Shown: in pieces, positions 35,890-45,487 of the stretch
How positions within the stretch are numbered: the first letter of the stretch is position 1
Layout: each line of letters starts with the position of its first letter
Notes under the pieces: generated by a model
Told to the model about the DNA's origin: nothing
Seen by the model: the letters and a program-made list of their open reading frames with translations, nothing else
The model's database searches: none
Position numbers and translations under genes: made by a program
Assembly: GCF_051622035.1 (NCBI RefSeq)
Contig: NC_135355.1
Location: forward strand, 20,786,986 to 20,850,985
Source of the DNA: Arctopsyche grandis
Lineage: Eukaryota > Arthropoda > Insecta > Trichoptera > Hydropsychidae
Length of the DNA stretch: 64,000 nucleotides
Direction: 5' to 3'

Positions 35890-37022
35890 TGTCGATTGGG
35901 GTGGACGTTTCTCGAACGTTTGGCGACGTTCCACTCGATTTAGTTTTTACTGGCTGCAGGTGTTCTTCGACTTCGTGTCGTTCCGCTCGGCTTGTAGGGG
36001 TGGAACATGCTAGAATGTTTGGCGCCGTTCCACTCGATTTAGTTTAATGGCTGCAGGTGTTCTTCGACTTCGGGTGACGTCAATGGTTGAGCGTGGGAAA
36101 TGTATTCTGCGTCGCAGTAAATGTCTTGATGGCAGTACACGTGCATTAACATGCCAGTCGTCTCATTCGTTCATCCCCCATAATTGATTACCCCCGACAT
36201 CGAGCCACGCAGCCTCGATCAATTCAGCATGCCGCTCATCCCTGCCTCGCCGAGCCAGGCGGGAAAGCTACCCGCCACGCCGCCATCGACACAGCACGCC
36301 GCGGCCCGCGGGTGACAATAAACGAGCAGACACGGCTACAGACACCTACCTACCGACTAGAGTCCAGCCACAACGTCGATGACAAGTGCTTAAAAAAATG
36401 GGGGAGCGAATGAGACGACGATCTTGACAGCTGGATGTGGAGTCATGCGCGATCCAGTACACATAGAACGGTCATCCAGCACCACAATACATACACCACC
36501 TCAGCACCATCATCATCATCAAGGCCCCGTCCGTCCCCACGAGCATCGTCACACCGAGACGGGCGGCAGCGCTACAACACCTCCACGAGCCACAACGACT
36601 CACGGTCCAGCTCGGAGTAAATGCGAGTGGGGACCAACTCGATTGTGTTCGAAGTTAGCTACTCACTCTGCCTTCAGCTGTCATAAATAAAACACATGCA
36701 TTAACATGCCAGTCGTCTTATTCGTTCATCCCCTATAGTACATTATATGGACGTATTCATAATCCATTCGCGCATGCGTATTTACGCATTCATGCGCGTC
36801 CATATAGAATGTACCAAATAATACTATCTGCACTTGCATGACACCTGCAGGATACGGGTCGTGCTGGATAGGTATGAACAGACCTTATAACGGCTCTCAC
36901 GATGGGAGGCCAGAGGGGCGTACAGGAGCACGTTTATCGTCCTTTCAGGTGTGTTCGTTCCGTGGTGAGGGTCAAAGGGAACAGATTCAATGACCTGGGC
37001 TGTCGTGTATTTGTCGTAAGGT

Positions 37023-37652
37023 TCCTGTTCAGTCTACGTGTCTGATGATCGGCTTTCGTGGCCTTACGACCCACGATTTGGCCGATATATTTTTGTGCTG
37101 GCCACCCTGACAGACAGCGGCTTGCCCACACTGACAGTAGTTCGATAAAGGTCTTCGCGTAAACATTGTGGGTGTTTACGTGGTTAGCTCCTCGCCACCG
37201 AAATCACCAGCTAGAGGCTGGTGATGGTTGACGATACTTGGAGACCAGCTCCAGTATCCGTCCGGTGTGCACCAGAGGAAGCTTGGTCTGTCTTCGTACC
37301 GAAGGCAGACAACTCAGCTACGCGTGGCTAACCTCAAAATCACGCGTGGTTTCTTTGTTGACCCCCCCCCCCCTCTTTGCTCTATGTACATTCAACGTGG
37401 AAATATAATCATTGTGATCAGATTTACGACCTGTTTTCATTGTTATATCATCTCCCGCCCTTTTTCCACATCACGCATCCCACGCACACTGTACAAAAGA
37501 GAAAGGGACAGAGCAGAGCAGCCATCATCAGCAGAGACCAGACCACTGACGACGAAGGAAGGCACCTTGAGGAAACCAGCCCTGCCCACGCTTACCACGA
37601 GCTATCTCACAAAACCGACTTCAGGGGGCTCTCGATTGAGCATCCCTGGCGC
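37023..37652 (+). repeat. 630-bp dispersed repeat, copy 2
   Basis: Direct-orientation copy of 33379-34006, 3.65 kb away. It continues into a GC-rich unclassified stretch (37653-38060) not shared with copy 1. Confidence 0.8.
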
Positions 37653-38065
37653 CCGTACAGTTCCTGGTCAGTGCTCCTCGTCTCTCGCTGGGCGCAGCTG
37701 GCTATCAGGTCACCTGGTCTGTCTTCCAGCGGCTGATGCTTATAGGGCTTTTCGGAGCCGGCGGCTACCTCGGAAAGTTTAACCCGCACGTGGGTAGGAA
37801 GCTGCGTGGAAGATACAGGAGACGAACTTGTTGGAGCTCAGGGGAGGGAGTGATGATTCTCAACCGTCCCGCGTGGCTCAAAAACCACAAGATAGCGAAC
37901 TCTCCGTGCTTCGGGAGAGTGGCTGGGGACGTCTGTCCCCTTCGAAGATCGGAGTGCGAGAAAGAGTGTTTCTCATCTGCCTTCCCGCGTTAGGAGCTCT
38001 CTGCCTGGGGCTGCCATTCGAAAAAAACTGGCAACCGCTGCCAACTGACGGGACGATTGAAGGAC
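37653..38065. other. GC-rich unclassified stretch
   Basis: About 400 bp near 57% GC, well above the surroundings. Several short frames overlap (up to 85 codons), none with a recognisable domain. It may be the rest of the element whose end forms the 630-bp repeat. Confidence 0.3.
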
Positions 38066-38857
38066 GGTTCGGTGATTACTAGTCAAATGTGAACCAGTTA
38101 CAGGGCAACCGGTCACACGTGATCACCCGTCACACTAAAACTGGTCACACCCTAAAATCGGTCACGAGAAAACTGGTTGACCGATTTTAGGGTGTGACGA
38201 GCAGTGGCGGCTCGTGCTAATGGGCTGCCGGGCTGCAGCCCCTCCTATAAAATTATAAAATATATGTTTAATGATACATTTAATATTTTATTTATTAATG
38301 ATATTTTTTTTATTAGTTGGATGGACGAACTATTGGGGCCTTCGACAGAGTAAATATTACTTACAATATCACCCATATCCAAAAGGGTGATATTGTAAGT
38401 AATGTTGACCGTTTCGAAGACCCCACTAACTTGTATGGTGACAGATGAATTAAAATGTTGCTGTACTGGCTGTAAAGTTTTACAGCGCCGCCCTGAACGC
38501 CACGCAGCCCGGAGTCTCGGAACGAGAAAGAGAAAGAGCTATTTGCAACTGCAGATAGCTCTTTCTCTTTCACTCACTCTGCCGTTTTGGGCTGGATAGT
38601 CGGCAGCCTTCGCCTGTTAAACGACATTCATCTGTCAGTTTGTGTAAGATTTCGCGCGCTTGATCTTACATTTGATTAGTTGAATCGCACGATCACAGCT
38701 TTATTCGTTTTCGTTATTCTTAATTGGTTGTGTACGAGCCCTCATCAAATCTTCGGTGAGTCGTTTTCATTTCGATAACAGCAAACTTTTTTCAAATCTG
38801 TTTAATTTTTTCTCGTAATTTTTATTTAAATATATTAAGATTTTTTTTCTTTCAAAA

Positions 38858-39223
38858 ATGGAAGAAAAAAAGAATTCAGTAAAATATTTACAACATTTGC
38901 ACTTTTCGCGACTAGAACTTACCGAAAAAGTTGCTATAAAAGCATTAGGCTGCCTCACGCCCAATTTAATTACTTCACAGCCTGCTACTAGTAGATCCTT
39001 TAGTTACTCGCGAAAATTTAATCCAGACATTTATAAAAAATACAATTGGTTAACGGGATGTACAGAAAAAAACGTGTTATTTTGTTATCCGTGTCTTTTG
39101 TTTGGAGGCGAGTCGCCAGGCGAAGCATCTTGGACGAGAACAGGAGTTATTGACTTAAAACATTTAAACGATAAAATTAAAAAAACACGAGGGAAGTGTC
39201 GAACACTTACAAAATGTGTGTAA
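38858..39223 (+). pseudogene. hAT transposase N-terminal fragment with TTF-type zinc finger
   Basis: 121 codons from ATG. FNPDIYKKYNWLTGC, then NVLFCYPCLLFGG and WTRTGVIDLKHL are the TTF-type/MYM-like zinc-finger region found at the start of ZMYM1-like hAT transposases. After KHLNDKIKK the frame shifts; the expected continuation (SANIKTHLSEAYRREIDKHN) follows in another phase up to about 39320. The DDE-type core is absent. Confidence 0.8.
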
Positions 39224-39325
39224 TCTCACGATTTTAGGATCGGCTAACATAAAAACCCATTTAAGCGAAGCTTATCGGCGGGAAATAGATAAGCATAACG
39301 AAAACTTTTGTCCTGTTATGATTAA

Positions 39326-39460
39326 AGAGCGGACCCAGAGCGCGCTGTCCATTGTTCACATGTTGTAAATGCATTGTTAAAGGTTTGCCGAACCTTTTTA
39401 ACAAAGCATTTACAATAATGGAACAATAGACGGCGCGCTTCCGGTCCTACCTCTAGTTAT
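39326..39460. mobile_element. Small palindromic MITE, family D, inside hAT
   Basis: Arms share GCGCGC.GTC.ATTGTTC, TTGTAAATGCATTGTTAAA / TTTAACAAAGCATTTACAA and meet at GGTTTGCCGAACC. Related pieces are at 50135-50215, 50849-50990, 39805-39990 and 59332-59470; the last joins a Tc1-like transposase, so family D is probably derived from that transposon. Confidence 0.7.
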
Positions 39461-39804
39461 GACATGATAGAACAATTATGGTGACATGTTTTAGACATCT
39501 TTTCAGTGCAGCCCCGCCACTAAAAATTATCACGAGCCGCCACTGGTGACGAGTGATCACGTGTGACCGATCTAGAGCGACCGGTTGTCCTGTGACTGGT
39601 TCGCATATGACTAGTAGTCCGTTTACCGGAAGGATGTCACCTTACAAATTTAACATTTGTTTTACAAAATGATCGTTTTGCAACAATCATTTTCCCCCAA
39701 TAATAAATAGGTGTTGATGTACAAATAACTACATTTTTATTTTCTACAATAATTCAAATAAATGTAAATTATTGATATTTTTACGAGTAGGAATGCTTAT
39801 TAAT

Positions 39805-39990
39805 AGACATCAGTGCTTTTTCTAGGAATCGGGGCGGTTTAGTTCTATTTACAAAGCTAGAGTCCAAAAAAAAAACGTTCGGCGAACCTTTAACAATGCA
39901 ATGAACAATACACAGCACCCTCTGGGTCCGTTTTTTTCAAGACGGCACCTTGGTTATCTGGCCTTTACTTATTAACCCTCCATAGTCAAA
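39805..39990 (-). mobile_element. Solo 3' end of the Tc1-like transposon
   Basis: Reverse complement of 59332-59470: AATAAGTAAAGGCC.GATAACC, AAGGTGCCGTCTTG, CCCAGAGGGTGCTGTGTATT and GGACTCTAGCTTTGTAAATAG. No transposase sequence remains beyond the last few codons' equivalent. Confidence 0.75.
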
Positions 39991-40498
39991 AGGAAATCAT
40001 CAATTCAATAATGAAAAATTGTTTATTTTTATTACATATTCTTGATGAGATAAAAAAAACAATAGGTTTTTAAATATTTATTTAATAACTCTTTGGTATA
40101 AAATTTAATTAAGTTATAACAACGTTTAATTCATGGGCAAGTCTTGGCGAGAAAAATACAAGCAAAAGGCCACATCTTTTTCTTGTCAGAATAGCATTGA
40201 ACAACACGTTTATAAAAATAAATATTGACAGCGTGGCCAGTTCATTATTTCCGATAAAACAGGACAGAATAAATACACTTATCAGATCCAAGTCAAAATA
40301 TCATGTTAAAAACACTTGCAAAACCGGCTGAAATAAACAGATTGAATGAAGCCTCTAGAACAATGGACGATATTCATTAGTAAAATCATTAATAAAGCTC
40401 GATTGTATAAATTAGTGCAATGAGATAAAACAATTTATTACTATCAGTCTATATTTTGTGAATATTGAGTTGATTTGGGAGACAAGTATAGATTAGTT
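39991..40498. other. Downstream flank of the WD40 gene
   Basis: AT-rich, no gene. It holds the probable poly(A) signal of the minus-strand WD40 gene (TTTATT at 40433-40438). Confidence 0.5.
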
Positions 40499-43496
40499 TT
40501 AAGCATCGACACGACACAAGAAGCCGTCATTACCACCAACAAACACTTGACCATCTTTTCCAATACACAAACTGTTAATACAACAATTGACACCAACAGA
40601 CTTTACGAGACTTAATTTTCCAGATTCGTTTATGTTCCATACTTTAACTTCCTTATCCCAACCACCGCTATACAATATCACAGTGCCGTCCGATTTTAAC
40701 TGAGAGCACATGGCATTTATTATCATACTGTGAGCCTAAAATTTAAAACAATTATGTGATTAACCACCAAATGATATTTTACATTTCAGATATAATAATG
40801 ATTTACAATAAAATTAATTTGATACAGATACATACGTCAACTTCATCTAATTGTTTGAATTTATCCTCTTTACTATTGTGATGGCATAGAATTTTCTTGC
40901 CACATCGACTAGTAAAACATAATTTATCACCGGCAAGACAAAGTGGTGATTTTCCAACCAAAGTTTGTCGCGTCATATATCGAGTACTTTCCTCTGAAAA
41001 TAGAAAGAATTAATTACATATTGCATAAAATTTTTGATAAAATTAAATAAATACGTTTCTCAAAAATCCATTAAGCATCTAACTAGTTATTACAACTGAT
41101 TATTATAACAATTACCTGACATAAATTCGGTTATAATGAGATCAAGATCTCGTACAGTGTACATCAGATTATCGTTTACAATAAGACCCTTAACTTCTTC
41201 CAGAAGATTGAAAATTAATTTTAATTTATCATTAACAAAAACTCCAACCTAAAACAATTAAAAATATAAATGTTTCAATGTGAAAAACATTATCAAATTG
41301 ATCTACATATATTGCAGCGTTATAAATGTCGCTAAATATACCGATCACTTATGAATACTGGATTTGCGCCAAGATTTGTACCAGTTTCATATTTACGCGA
41401 GCCTAAAAAATAGTAAATTATCAAATAAATAAAAGCACTTACGCTGCCTTTGTCGTCTCCAGCATACAAGGTTCCCTTGTAAACATACAAAACCTCCACT
41501 TCATTGTCGTAGTTGATTAAATCGGTCTTGAATTTACCAGTTTCAGCACACCACGCTTTTATGGTGCCATCGTTGGAGGAAGAGTAAAGTGTCGGCGTAG
41601 AGCCAGCTTCATAGGGAGGCGCAACAGCTAGACTATAGATGTTCACTGGATGAGCTGCGATTTCATTTGTTAGCTTTAGATCTTCTGTCCAAATCTAAAA
41701 TGAAAGGTAAATTAACCACTTCATTCATATACCAATCTACGTATGTATATGGTTAGAAATCATCAAACTACATAGTAGAGTTTTGATTGTATAGCTTTAA
41801 CTGGATCGATGAAGTGTTGGTTAAAACAGAATATAAGAGAAAATGTAAAACTCAATCTTTTGTTAACATAAATAAGCACCATTTTGTAAGCCATGTTTGA
41901 TTTTTTTAAATCTGTTTATCTGGTAAATTAAAACTCTTACGCATAAAGGTAAATGTACATGTGATAAATCATCAGTCTGTATTTTGTCTCTCATGCTGGT
42001 CAATGTTTATGGGGAGTATATTATAACAAGGACGTTTGAAGACTGGGAGGGAGGGATTAAAAATGGGGGGGGGGGGTAAAAGCATATCCAATATCAGATA
42101 CGCTGATGATACCGCTCTCATAGCCAACAAGAGGAAATGCTGGATCTTCTCTGTCGTCTGCACAGTGAAAACATAATACTAGGATTCAAGATGAACAGAA
42201 CGGATGCTGTATCTGATCTTGAAAGTTGTATACGAGTTAATTTATCTCGCATCAACATTATTGGACGACGAAGGTTGCGAGACAAATAAAAAGGCATGGC
42301 GAAAAGCTCAATGAAGAAATTTGGAAATATTAGGACATCACCGTATCTACGAAAATGCGTCTGATCCGAGTTTTGGTCTTCCTGTATTTCTATACAGATT
42401 GGAGACATTGACGGCGCGAGCTCAAGAAAGGTAGAGAATAGACACTTTTGAGTGGTGGTGCTTGAGAGGGATGCTTAGAATCCCTTGGACAGTGAGAATA
42501 ACCAATATTCAAAAGATGAGGGTTGACGATAGGCTTATCATATATCGTCTTAGGTTTCTCCAGTTCTCTGGCGAAACCAGAACAATTAGGAAAAATTGGT
42601 CGTCCTGAGAAGCAGAGAAAGACCTCCAACAATATGGAGTAACCAGGTTAGGGCTGCCGCTGAAGTTGAGTTAATACATAATGTGGATAGGGTTGGAGGC
42701 TCACGATGGGCTGCAATATGGAAGTCAGAAAATGGGAAAGTAATGTCCCTCCGGCATAATAGTGACTACGAAGAAGAAAATTAACACATTAAATATTTTC
42801 CATTATTCAGTGATAGTGTGGTATGTATAACATTTAACGGGATATTTATTTTGGGTGTCTACATAGTATGAATGTTTTTGTAATGTTGACTGGGTAGGAA
42901 AAATTTCCATGTCATAAATAATTGTTATTTTGCATAAAAAAATTATAAATTAAAAAACAAGGAATGACATAATGTACAACAATTCATTTCATTATAATAT
43001 ATTTACCTTCATAAAACGTATAAAGTTTGAATAGCAGCATCTAATGTGTGGAATAATCTTGGCTCGAATTCAAGGATAAATACCGTTCAAGAAGGGGCGT
43101 AATCGAAAATAGTACGAATACAGTTTATGATTGAAATGAATTATGCTACCATCAAGGTTGAAGGGACAGTTTGGCGCAAAATTTGCTTGTTTTTAACGAG
43201 AATTCTCTTACAGTTGATGGTGATAAAAATAGCAATGAGGTGAATATAAACACAAAATGAAAACGAAAGAGGTCATGTTGTTCTGCGTTGGTGATTGGTG
43301 ATTGGTGATTGGTGATGGGAGATGGCTGATGAGTGATGGATGAGGAGTGGTGGTGATGGTGCATAATGAGGCAATAACTAACCTTAACGCGTCCGTCGTC
43401 AGCCCCGCTGTAAAGACGGTCGCCATAGAAAGTGAGAGCTGAAACGTCAGCTGAATGTCGATCTTCTTCGGCGCTCACACACGAATAAGAAGCCAT
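40499..43496 (-). CDS. WD40-repeat protein, unrecognised subfamily (5 exons)
   Basis: Exons on the minus strand: 43496-43383, 41694-41443, 41248-41116, 40993-40836, 40735-40499; phases join to 297 aa. WD-type blades: LTFYGDRLYSGADDGRVKIW, LYSSSNDGTIKAW, GTLYAGDDKGSVGVF, ILYSGGWDKEVKVW and VFVGGNDGFLCRV. The length suits one seven-bladed propeller, with the middle blades poorly conserved. No signal peptide or membrane segment, so it is probably an intracellular scaffold. I cannot assign it to a named family. Start: MASYSC at 43496; the frame stays open upstream to another Met (MGGVKIV at 43583), which would add 29 residues. Intron 1 (1.7 kb) contains an antisense LINE fragment. Confidence 0.85.
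42070..42784 (+). mobile_element. LINE 3' fragment in intron 1 of the WD40 gene
   Basis: Begins close to the RT motif C region (IRYADDTALIA, 42096-42125), then decays with frameshifts through FEWWCLRGMLRIPWT to WAAIWKSENGK, and ends with a GAAGAAGAAAA tail. RGMLRIPWT and the tail resemble the LINE in RtcB, so it is a 5'-truncated older relative. It lies antisense to its host gene. Just upstream is a G10-type run at 42066-42075. Confidence 0.75.
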
Positions 43497-43884
43497 TGCA
43501 ACACTTCGCGAATCTGTCAAAGTGCAAGTGTTTTGATCCACTCCCGTACCTGACTGGTACAGCACTATCTTTACCCCTCCCACTTCAACCTTGTCGCTCT
43601 GCGCTCGTTAATTACAATTCCGTGCTACCAACGTAAAAATATCATAATGCCATATTTCTATAATTCCATCAATCTTTTTATTGCCCCTTTTCGGTTTACT
43701 CATACCTTGAAATGTTTTATTAAAATACAAAATGTATTATATAATATATTCATGTCAAAATCTGGCGTGATTTGTAAATTCGATAAGGTGTTCGTATATC
43801 TTTATTATACACAATAAATATCAAGAAGCTTAAAATAATTTAAAAGGTCAAAATAAAATAATGAAATATTGTTTAAAAAAAAAA

Positions 43885-44330
43885 TACTACTTCCGGTTTA
43901 CGAATTCTGACCAAAACGTTAGCAGCTCAAAATTAGTACATAAAGAATACAAATATAAATAAATACGTTCAGGGGTGTGGACAGAATCCAGGCGACAACA
44001 TTTTTGACCTTTCTAAGAAGAAAAATCTCACTTCCGGTTTATTAAATTTGATGATTTTTTTTATTTTCATCACATTGATACAAGAATTATACTTGATTTT
44101 TTTCGTGACGAGCACACATGTTTAAGTGGTCGAAAAAAATAGTGGAAGAAAAATCGAACAAGAGTAAACTGCCACTTCCGGTTGACGGATGCTTATCAAA
44201 TTTTATAAATTAAAAAAAAGAGGAGACCTATAAGGGGAGGTACCATTTCTGGTGAACCTAAAAATTGGAAAAAAATTTACGTCGTGTCGATAAGAATTTC
44301 AATAACCGATACTAAGTTTCGATACTAATG
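43885..44330. repeat. Degenerate CTTCCGGTT-spaced repeat
   Basis: ACTTCCGGTT recurs at about 43891, 44032 and 44173, roughly 141 bases apart, each followed by similar AT-rich text. The end (GAGGTACCATTT..., AACCGATACTAAGTTTC at 44240-44320) has an inverted counterpart at 60540-60650. Old, diverged dispersed repeat. Confidence 0.6.
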
Positions 44331-44392
44331 TGTGGGATTTTATATGTGTGAGTGAATTATGTAATGAGTAATGTTGAGGGGTGGTGTACCAC

Positions 44393-44750
<358 letters not shown>

Positions 44751-44769
44751 AAAATTCAATGCACTCAAA

Positions 44770-45066
44770 GAAGTATGGAACGCTGTATGCTTGGCATAAC
44801 GAGGAAAGGCAGGAAGCGGAACACGTAAGACAAGGGTAGTGGACATAGTGGATAGAGTAAAGAGATTGAAATGGCAATGGGTGGGCCACATGGCTAGAAG
44901 AATGGACGAAAGGTGGACAAATGAAGTGCTTGAATGGTACCCGAGAGAATGCAAAAAGGTAAAAGGAAGACCGCAGGGAAGATGGGTGGACGAAATTATG
45001 AAAATGTGCGAGGTGAGATGGATGAGAGTTGAAATCAACGGGAAAAACACTAGTATATATTGCATA
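44770..45066 (+). mobile_element. RTE-type LINE C-terminal fragment
   Basis: Translation gives [37 protein letters not shown] and [14 protein letters not shown], then WMRVE. This order is typical of the extreme C-terminus of RTE reverse transcriptases. It is better preserved than the copies at 5590-6490 and 57190-58045, but lacks everything upstream. Confidence 0.8.
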
Positions 45067-45487
45067 AAATTTCATTCTGATTCAAGGGGAAATAGAAAAA
45101 TAAAACATTTTTTAAAGTTTATACAAGCATATTTAATATAAAAATAAAAAATATGTTTGCATCAATTTGATGCGATCTATATTTACATTTTTTTTAATTA
45201 AAGAAATAAATACAAGGATACAATACACACGGGTACCATGTGTTGTTTTGTCAAAGGTGCCGACACCTTCCAAAAGTTTTCAGCATTTTTTTTTCATTGA
45301 TTAAAATTACAAACATAACATGTTATCAACTAAGTTTATATGATCGAATTTGGCGAACCGAATTAAATGCACGTTGCAAGCTATTACATTGACAATCGCC
45401 TGTGTCCAAGTAAAATTGATGACTTTTCAGCAACAGATTCGAGATTTTAGTGTTCGAGGCGATTCGTTTACATTCGTCTTTATTGAT
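45067..45487. other. Downstream flank of the Tweedle gene
   Basis: AT-rich, no gene. A poly(A)-type hexamer (TTTATT on the + strand, 45479-45484) lies only three bases beyond the Tweedle stop codon; the real cleavage signal may be elsewhere. Confidence 0.45.

Larger units (their letters stand above)
35134..36136 (+). mobile_element. 1-kb insertion inside the 5' LTR, tandemly repetitive
   Basis: Flanked by ACACGTG on both sides (35127-35133, 36137-36143), a sequence present once at the matching place in the other LTR copy. This supports a 7-bp target duplication. The insert has no terminal inverted repeats. It is T/G-rich and contains three 53-bp and two 165-bp tandem units. A 220-codon frame (35135-35797) runs through the repeats without recognisable domains and is probably not a gene. 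Confidence 0.6.
35013..36737 (+). mobile_element. LTR retroelement remnant with internal deletion
   Basis: Inserted in the long-TIR element with a GTAC duplication (35009-35012 and 36738-36741). Direct LTR copies: 35063-35133 matches 36628-36698 (GGGGACCAACTCGATTGTGT..., ATAAATAAAACAC), and 36137-36183 matches 36692-36737 (GCATTAACATGCCAGTCGTC...). The 5' LTR is split by a 1-kb insertion. After it comes ATTGATTACCCCCGAC, resembling an LTR primer-binding region, then about 440 bp of proline/histidine-rich gag-like sequence. No pol gene and no envelope remain. The 3' LTR lacks its beginning, so one deletion removed most of the interior and that LTR start. Confidence 0.65.
34938..36885. mobile_element. 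Long-TIR element hosting an LTR insertion
   Basis: Left end AGGTCTGTTCATACCTATCC..., right end its reverse complement, with about 65 bp of near-perfect terminal inverted repeat (34938-35003 and 36820-36885). Both sides are flanked by TAT, a plausible 3-bp target duplication. Without the inserted LTR element the palindrome would be only a few hundred bases: a MITE. Confidence 0.82.
38202..39545 (+). mobile_element. hAT transposon (ZMYM1-like), internally damaged
   Basis: 15-bp perfect TIRs CAGTGGCGGCTCGTG / CACGAGCCGCCACTG. The 8-bp target duplication GTGACGAG is exact on both sides (38194-38201, 39546-39553), as expected for hAT. It carries only the N-terminal part of a transposase, so the catalytic core and dimerisation domain are missing. 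Inside are two perfect hairpins (38356-38403 and 38526-38571) and a second MITE (39326-39460). Confidence 0.9.
38066..39627. mobile_element. Palindromic MITE, family A, copy 2 (split by hAT)
   Basis: Left part 38066-38201 and right part 39546-39627 match the arms of 20892-21097: GGTTCGGTGATTACTAGTCAAA, TCACACGTGATCACCC, GACCGATCTAGAGCGACCGG and the outer GTCCGTTTACC. A hAT element lies between. Confidence 0.88.

Noticed and set aside
37228-37782. 184-codon frame in the 630-bp repeat
   Set aside because: The other repeat copy does not conserve this frame, and a poly-C run lies within it.
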